Shown here in pieces: positions 6,748 through 10,952 of a stretch of 10,952 bases of DNA; within the stretch, counting starts at the first letter, position 1, and every line of letters starts with the position of its first letter. Position numbers and translations under genes: made by a program. This stretch comes from Candidatus Bathyarchaeota archaeon. GTDB lineage: Archaea > Thermoproteota > Bathyarchaeia > Bathyarchaeales > Bathyarchaeaceae. The stretch covers positions 1 to 10,952 of the forward strand of contig JAGLRI010000032.1 of the NCBI GenBank assembly GCA_023136395.1, in the 5' to 3' direction. The notes beneath the pieces are model-generated. The model had not been told where the DNA came from and ran no database searches. It was given only the letters and a program-made list of their open reading frames with translations.

Positions 6748-8007
6748 TTATGTCTCTCCCTTCACTCTAGCTAACTCTTTACATAGGAGTAGTAAAGCAG
6801 CTGAGGTCGGTAACTCGACTTCTTCATTGTTGTATGGACCATAAATATCGTCTCCCAACCTGAATTGGGGAGCATCCGATACAAAAATTATTACTCTTCC
6901 TTTTTTAAAGACTATGGCACTCTTAAAAGGATCAAACCGATCAATATCTGTGATGGATACATCAGTTTTTTTAAAACCAGTTTTTCCGTGTAACGTGTTG
7001 GATAACCTTATCAGCCGATGAACATCGGTAGTAACTACAGTATCAATTTTAGCTGACTGATTTTCTACTCCCTGTTGTATTATCTCTCTCTCTTTCTCAA
7101 TTCCTAATCCCTGTATATGCCTCAAAGATTTGTTTTTTTCCCAGCTTCTTAAAAGGTCTTCTCTATGATTAATCCAAAGGTTAGTTATCTTCTTTTTTAG
7201 TCCTATTTTTTCTAATTTTTCTCTAGAAGAAGTAAGTATAAAATTGTATGTTCCCTGAGCAATCCTATCTCTCCAGCCCAGATCTTGAGAATCTGATCCA
7301 CTTAGTATGGGGGATATCCTGTCTCTTCTTTTTTCTAAACCATGAAAACTTAATTCTAATCCTATTCCTCGTATGTAGTCAACAATCTCTTTACGAGATA
7401 ATGAATCGAGCCCACGAATTTCTTCATTATTCACATGGAGGTGGTATCCTCTATGCCCAGAAAAAGCTACCTTTATCTCTTTGGTTGAGATCCCAAAATC
7501 CTTCATCAGGAAATCTATGAGCTTTATTGTTTCCTCTTTAGCAGATGTTAAACAAAGTTCGCAAAACCATGTTTTTTCTTTAAAATTCTGCTTTTTACAT
7601 GAAGAACATTGTGTAGGGGTAATTCCCTTTCCAGTTGCACCACAATTATTACAGATCCATATATTGTGTGTTTTGGGGCATGAAGTTGGTATGTGATCGG
7701 CATCAATGTCAAAGATTAAGTCTGCTCCCAACCAACCCTTTTCCTCCATTTCTGCAGCTGGTTCTTCATAGTAAGCGCTCGAATATAGAACATCTGAGGA
7801 AATTGTGCTTTTCAAAAAAGACCTGAGGGTATCTATGTTCTTGAAGTTTTTATGCCTAAGCATCATCATCCTTTCACTGAAAAGAATAAAGCCGAACTCT
7901 CGTTTTTCAATAAAAGGAGGAGATAGAATATTGGAGGAACATTCCTGATAGTACTCAGCAAATTTGTTTCGTACAAACGTTTTCGTTTCTATTTTTTTCA
8001 CACCCAC
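6748..8007 (-). CDS. priS: DNA primase small (catalytic) subunit PriS
   Basis: A 419-residue catalytic subunit of the archaeal/eukaryotic-type primase, which makes primers at the replication fork. 'DLIFDIDADH' (96-105) holds the catalytic D100 and D102. 'SGHRGYHLH' (183-191) is the nucleotide-binding motif. 'KIDTVVTTDVHRLIRLSNTL' (320-339) supplies the third likely acidic residue (D322) and the conserved H/R pair. Between them lies a zinc region with C110, C119, C122, C134, C137, C149 and C152, as in the longer archaeal PriS proteins. The start is GTG, overlapping the PriL TAG stop by one base (TAGTG), so coupling is likely; a second GTG lies two codons later. Length and motifs are intact. 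Confidence 0.97.
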   Translation of the reverse strand: MGVKKIETKTFVRNKFAEYYQECSSNILSPPFIEKREFGFILFSERMMMLRHKNFKNIDTLRSFLKSTISSDVLYSSAYYEEPAAEMEEKGWLGADLIFDIDADHIPTSCPKTHNIWICNNCGATGKGITPTQCSSCKKQNFKEKTWFCELCLTSAKEETIKLIDFLMKDFGISTKEIKVAFSGHRGYHLHVNNEEIRGLDSLSRKEIVDYIRGIGLELSFHGLEKRRDRISPILSGSDSQDLGWRDRIAQGTYNFILTSSREKLEKIGLKKKITNLWINHREDLLRSWEKNKSLRHIQGLGIEKEREIIQQGVENQSAKIDTVVTTDVHRLIRLSNTLHGKTGFKKTDVSITDIDRFDPFKSAIVFKKGRVIIFVSDAPQFRLGDDIYGPYNNEEVELPTSAALLLLCKELARVKGET

Positions 8008-9044
8008 TAGGAAGGAACCTCTGCTTTTACAGCTCTCAATTTCCTACGATAATAGGGGAGAGGGTGACTTATCGTTCTGCATATTTCGTTCATTTCGGGG
8101 CAGATTCCGTGAGTACGTAGTGTATCGCATCTTGGGGGAATGTATTTTGTTCTAGACCCCCTCTTGCCAGCTATGTGTTCTACTTGGTAACGGGTCATTC
8201 TTTCATTGAAATCAGAGAATGAACGGAGCAGATCGACAACATGCTCTACAGACATACCAATGTTTATGAGAAAGGAAGTTAATGCAAAACGTCCTATGTG
8301 AGATACACGTTGACCAGACGCAGTTGCATCATACAAACTTTTTAAACATGGGGGGAAAGCGGTAATATCTACTTCTTTTGGAAAATCTTCAAAACTAGTT
8401 TTTCCTCTTTTTTCATTGAATAGTAGGTTTAACTGCTCCACGTGATTCATGAGTTTCTGGGGTAGGGATCCCACTTTTATGGAGAGCTTATCTTCTATGT
8501 GTCTGCGCACCTCTTCTTCTAAAAGACGAGTTATCCTATTTTTTGTGAGAAAAACTTCACCGTTTACCAAAACTTGATTAATAAGTTTCCATTCTTTCTC
8601 ACGAAAAATTGCTGCATTTTTTAAAAAATCTGTAAAATGGAGCGCAAAGTCGTATGTTAATGAGCCGATGCGATCCTTGATTGATTTTATCTTCCAATTA
8701 AAATTTTTTGTTAACTCTATGATGTTCTCTTTACTTTCGGATTTAAGTAAATTGGAAACTCTTTTGGCTTCAACTAATGCATAACTTCTCTTAAGGGAGA
8801 TATTCTCTGTTGCAGCCACCAGCATTACTGCTATTGGAAAGGAGAATATTTCTATGTCATCGTCACGTGATTGCTCATATACTGATTGAAAGAGGATAGC
8901 TTCCTCTATTCGATCCTTAGCTCGGTCTAATATCGATTCGTACTCCGGACTTGATAGTTCGTTGATTTTAATGTCTAATGTTTTCGCATATCTAGCTGCT
9001 TCTGAGATGAAAGGATATTTTACTAGGTCGCTTTTCGTAAGTAC
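8007..9044 (-). CDS. priL: DNA primase large subunit PriL, with non-canonical or uncertain start
   Basis: Regulatory [4Fe-4S] subunit of primase, 345 residues if read from 9044. The four cluster cysteines are visible at 233, 306, 315 and 322 ('FPPCLKSLY', 'PPRCDTLRTHGICPEMNEIC'), after 'RFALTSFLINIGMSVEHVVD', and the region includes the conserved 'TRYQVEHI'. The first ATG is at 8825, which would give 272 residues. However, the 73 codons upstream encode the typical PriL N-terminus ('LTKSDLVKYPFISEAARYA', 'SPEYESILDRAKDRIEEAI', 'DDDIEIFSFPIAV'). That stretch has no in-frame ATG, GTG or TTG. GGAGG (- strand, 9057-9053) lies 8 bases before a GTA codon at 9044, which is where a start is expected. 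The frame continues upstream to the PCNA TAA (9071-9069). Identity is firm; the start is not. Confidence 0.93.
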   Translation of the reverse strand, partial: VLTKSDLVKYPFISEAARYAKTLDIKINELSSPEYESILDRAKDRIEEAILFQSVYEQSRDDDIEIFSFPIAVMLVAATENISLKRSYALVEAKRVSNLLKSESKENIIELTKNFNWKIKSIKDRIGSLTYDFALHFTDFLKNAAIFREKEWKLINQVLVNGEVFLTKNRITRLLEEEVRRHIEDKLSIKVGSLPQKLMNHVEQLNLLFNEKRGKTSFEDFPKEVDITAFPPCLKSLYDATASGQRVSHIGRFALTSFLINIGMSVEHVVDLLRSFSDFNERMTRYQVEHIAGKRGSRTKYIPPRCDTLRTHGICPEMNEICRTISHPLPYYRRKLRAVKAEVPS

Positions 9045-9052
9045 CTGCTCTC

Positions 9053-9057
9053 CCTCC
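9053..9057 (-). promoter_or_regulatory. Shine-Dalgarno sequence that places the PriL start
   Basis: GGAGG on the - strand between the PCNA stop and the conserved PriL N-terminus. It is followed after 8 bases by codon GTA, then CTT-ACG-AAA (L-T-K of PriL). The site argues for initiation near 9044 rather than at the ATG at 8825, although no standard start codon is present. Confidence 0.6.
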
Positions 9058-9068
9058 GGGGGAAGTTA

Positions 9069-9824
9069 TTACTCAACATCTATTCGAGGAGCTAAGTAGA
9101 AGGACAATTTTCCCTCCTGTTGCTGTTTGAAGTCTAGTCTGATTGGCATGTCAGTTGAAATTTCCATTGTTGCAATCTCGGATGTTGCAGCTGCTGCTTT
9201 AATTATCTCGACTAGATAACTTAAACTGAAGTTAGCAATAGACACCTCTTTCGTCTCCACACCTAAAAATGCGACGTCACCTTTCTTCAACTCGATTGTA
9301 GCTCCCATAAGATCTCCTGTAGCACGCATCGTTATTTTTTCGTCATCTATCTCAATTCGTACATGATCGCTTACCAGAGAAACGTCTTCGATAGCTTGAC
9401 GCAGCCCTTCTGTAGTAATTTCCGCCTTTGCGTTGAAAGTGACTTTTGGGATGGGAACTTCTTCCTCTATCGGTTCTAATGTGGGCATATTAAATGTGCG
9501 TAGATATTTCCCTTTAATGGTGATTTGTAATCGATTTGTTTTTTCTTCTAGTGAAAGCTCAACGGATTCTTCCCTTCTCGCTCGCTTGAGTAGCTTTAAT
9601 AATTCGCTAATGTTCAAGCACAGTTTCATTGTTTCACTACATACGTATTCATCAAATATTTTTTTAGGCCATTCAAAATCAACCATGGCGACCCGTGATG
9701 GATCCATCGCCCGAAGCTTGATTCCTCCGGTGGATATATCGAAGGTGGCTTCGTCTAAAAGCGTTGAAATTGCTGTAATCATGTCTCTTAAAAGCATTGC
9801 ATCAGTCACTCTAATCCTAAACAA
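9069..9824 (-). CDS. pcn: DNA polymerase sliding clamp PCNA
   Basis: A 251-residue archaeal PCNA, the ring-shaped clamp that tethers polymerase, ligase and nucleases. The N-terminal 'AISTLLDEATFDI' and 'LRAMDPSRVAMVDFEW' (37-52) are the clamp's first-domain signatures. 'NMPTLEPIEEEVPIPKV' (about 112-128) is the interdomain connecting loop. 'KLSFYLAPRIDVE' is the C-terminal strand with the 'LAPRI' motif that contacts PIP-box partners. Length is normal. The start is TTG (9824-9822), chosen because it gives the expected 'MFRIRV' beginning and follows GGAGG on the - strand (9839-9835). It is the first gene of the cluster and probably follows the main promoter. Its stop codon lies 24 bases before the presumed PriL start and in the same frame. 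Confidence 0.97.
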   Translation of the reverse strand: MFRIRVTDAMLLRDMITAISTLLDEATFDISTGGIKLRAMDPSRVAMVDFEWPKKIFDEYVCSETMKLCLNISELLKLLKRARREESVELSLEEKTNRLQITIKGKYLRTFNMPTLEPIEEEVPIPKVTFNAKAEITTEGLRQAIEDVSLVSDHVRIEIDDEKITMRATGDLMGATIELKKGDVAFLGVETKEVSIANFSLSYLVEIIKAAAATSEIATMEISTDMPIRLDFKQQQEGKLSFYLAPRIDVE

Positions 9825-10068
9825 AAATACGCTTCCTCCAACACAATTTATGTTAATAATTCTTCATTGTTTAAAAATAAATGGAATAATATTTTCCTTT
9901 CAAACCTTAAAAACGAATAGTTTATTGACAATTACTTATTCACCTCATCACTTCATTACATAAATCATCTTTTTTTTAAACAATTTACATATAATATCTC
10001 TCTTAGTTATATTTATTCAAAAAATGATATCGTAATCACGGATTGAAGGAGCTTTTTTAAAAAATATT
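9825..10068 (-). promoter_or_regulatory. AT-rich leader/promoter region of the PCNA-primase-translation operon
   Basis: A 244-base, very AT-rich non-coding stretch between the Mrr-like gene and PCNA. On the - strand the PCNA Shine-Dalgarno GGAGG is at 9839-9835. TATA-like candidates are TTATTTTTAA (9880-9871) and GAAAATATTAT (9897-9887); I cannot tell which one is used. The upstream half also holds the terminator runs of the Mrr-like gene. I see no credible ORF or structured RNA here. Confidence 0.4.
10059..10064 (-). terminator. Poly-T terminator after the Mrr-like gene
   Basis: A T6 run on the - strand starts 5 bases after the TAA of the Mrr-like gene and forms part of the palindrome TTTTTTAAAAAA (10053-10064). 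A second T6 run (- strand, 10024-10019) lies about 35 bases further on. Together they would separate this transcript from the PCNA operon. Confidence 0.45.
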
Positions 10069-10656
10069 TTAAATGTCTTTGTCACTTTTGGAGTTGTGTA
10101 AGGCTATGAGTTGCTCAAAATCTTTTTGTACCAGGTTTGTCCAACCTTGTTCAAAATGGAATGAAGCATTATCGCTGATTAGTCGAATCTTGCATGAGTA
10201 TTGATCATCGGAAATGCCTTTACAATCAGTATCCTGTTTAGGAATAAGACCACATTTAGTTTGACATAAATCATCTATGTAATCTAGCATTGCAAGGTAT
10301 AATCTCTGTGGTTTGAATGAGGGCATCACTCTCTCCGAGATAAGCTGTATGCATTCTTCTCTCATTTCCTCCTCTGCACTTTGAGAAAAACTTTTACTTA
10401 GAAGAATTCCTTCACTATAATCGTCATTCTTCATCGTTTTTTTCATCTCTCGAACAACGTCTATTCCAACTATGCCAGATTTAGTTTTTGGCTTAGTAAT
10501 AACCCGCAACAATACCTTATCATCAGACTTCTCTTGTGTAATAATATAGTCAATTCCTTTATCCCATTTTTGTTTTTCTTCGATTTCATAACCTTTGACA
10601 GCCATAACCAGCTCTGCCTTTTCAAATAGTTCTCCCTTATTTAACTTGATCTTCAT
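10069..10656 (-). CDS. Mrr/restriction-endonuclease-like protein with altered active site
   Basis: A 195-residue protein. Residues about 8-110 look like the Mrr-type PD-(D/E)xK fold: 'AVKGYEIEEKQKWDKGIDYI', a strand 'KVLLRVITKPK', then 'GIVGIDVVREMKK' and 'DYSEGILLSKSFSQSAEEEM'. D36 could be the first catalytic acid. The [E/Q]xK position reads I-T-K (53-55), so the acid or glutamine is missing and nuclease activity is doubtful. The C-terminal part has four cysteines (131, 135, 145, 155), possibly a metal site, followed by 'HFEQGWTNLVQKDF', a segment I cannot assign. The ATG at 10656 follows AGGTGA (- strand, 10671-10666) at 9 bases. It is transcribed toward PCNA but separated by terminators. 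A role in DNA repair or replication is suggested only by the neighbours. Confidence 0.7.
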   Translation of the reverse strand: MKIKLNKGELFEKAELVMAVKGYEIEEKQKWDKGIDYIITQEKSDDKVLLRVITKPKTKSGIVGIDVVREMKKTMKNDDYSEGILLSKSFSQSAEEEMREECIQLISERVMPSFKPQRLYLAMLDYIDDLCQTKCGLIPKQDTDCKGISDDQYSCKIRLISDNASFHFEQGWTNLVQKDFEQLIALHNSKSDKDI

Positions 10657-10745
10657 TCTACATTTTCACCTTTCACATTACCTATGCATGCCGAGTGGTT
10701 TGTTCTTTGGACATATTGAAACTCTTCCTTCTTCTGCTAGATTTT

Positions 10746-10761
10746 CTTAATAACCATTAAG
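10746..10761 (-). repeat. Perfect inverted repeat after the TRAM gene
   Basis: CTTAAT-GGTT-ATTAAG on the - strand, a 6-bp stem with a 4-base loop, begins 8 bases after the TRAM stop. There is no following T-run, so it is not a textbook terminator. The ATTAAG half could also act as a weak TATA element for the Mrr-like gene. Confidence 0.3.
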
Positions 10762-10769
10762 ATTGGGCT

Positions 10770-10952
10770 TTAGACTAATTCTCCAATCGCGAACCTGCTT
10801 CCAACTCTCGTTATTTTGAATTTGGCATGTTCTCCTTGTTTAGTGTCTGACACGAATACAACGAATCCTTCAATTTTTGCGACACCGTCACCCCTTCTGC
10901 TCATGTCCTCGATTTCGGCTTCGTATTCCTTGTCAACTTCAACTGGTTTCTT
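10770..10952 (-). CDS. TRAM-domain protein, 5'-partial
   Basis: The last 60 residues of a small TRAM-domain RNA-binding protein; the start lies beyond the right edge. The frame is open from 10952 to the TAA at 10772-10770. 'KKPVEVDKEYEAEIEDMSRR', then 'GDGVAKIEGFVVFV', then 'KFKITRVGSRFAIGELV' give the five-strand OB-like TRAM pattern with the 'RRGDGVAKIEGFVVFV' core. Stand-alone archaeal TRAM proteins bind RNA and in some methanogens act as cold-responsive RNA chaperones. No second domain is visible in the part shown. Its transcript ends before the Mrr-like gene or may continue into it across a 113-base gap. Confidence 0.85.
   Translation of the reverse strand, partial: KKPVEVDKEYEAEIEDMSRRGDGVAKIEGFVVFVSDTKQGEHAKFKITRVGSRFAIGELV

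Noticed and set aside
9861..9960. Box C-like GTGATGA (- strand, 9951-9945) suggesting a C/D-box guide RNA upstream of PCNA
   Set aside because: No D or D' box (CTGA) at the right spacing and no second C' box. A single 7-base match in AT-rich DNA is expected by chance.
9433..9963. Long open frame on the + strand opposite PCNA
   Set aside because: Antisense shadow of PCNA that runs on into AT-rich non-coding DNA. The translation looks like low-complexity antisense.
9850..10070. AT-rich stretch next to PCNA as a possible replication origin
   Set aside because: No repeated origin-recognition-box-like sequences with G-rich ends and no Orc1/Cdc6 gene in the window. Promoter and terminators explain the composition.

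Overview
The window is archaeal. It carries a zinc-ribbon Nop10, ribosomal proteins L44e and S27e, aIF2 alpha, a two-subunit PriS/PriL primase, a GINS subunit, a PCNA clamp, an AglB/STT3 oligosaccharyltransferase and a TRAM-domain protein. AT-rich DNA, the single PCNA next to the primase genes, and the style of the proteins suggest a mesophilic or moderately thermophilic TACK lineage, most likely Bathyarchaeia. That placement is inference. No rRNA or tRNA gene is present to anchor it.

Left part, + strand (1-4667). Three tightly overlapping genes come first: the C-terminal part of a carbamoyl-phosphate-synthetase-like ATP-grasp ligase (cut by the window edge), a DUF354 GT-B-like protein, and a short nucleotide-sugar-dehydrogenase-like protein that lacks the usual C-terminal domain. 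They look like one operon for making or modifying a sugar or glycan. After a 193-base AT-rich gap with a likely promoter comes a full-length short-type AglB/STT3, the membrane enzyme that transfers the N-linked glycan.

Middle part, - strand (9824 down to 4688). This is one long, closely packed operon read right to left: PCNA, PriL, PriS, GINS (Gins51/Gins15 type), L44e, S27e, aIF2 alpha, Nop10. It matches the archaeal gene neighbourhood that joins the replication fork (clamp, primase, GINS) to translation (ribosomal proteins, initiation factor, rRNA pseudouridylation). Junctions are short or overlapping, and most genes start at GTG or TTG. Nop10 and STT3 converge with only 20 bases between their stop codons, across a T-rich terminator.

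Right part, - strand (10069-10952). A small Mrr/restriction-endonuclease-like protein with a degraded active site and a cysteine cluster lies upstream of the PCNA operon. A TRAM-domain protein runs off the right edge.

The most unusual observation is PriL. Its conserved N-terminus extends about 73 codons upstream of the first ATG (8825) up to a good Shine-Dalgarno sequence, but that stretch has no ATG, GTG or TTG. The reading frame is continuous with PCNA across the PCNA TAA stop. Either PriL starts at a non-canonical codon (GTA at 9044 is best placed), or the stop is read through, or the assembly has an error. I see no CRISPR array, insertion sequence, tRNA or rRNA.
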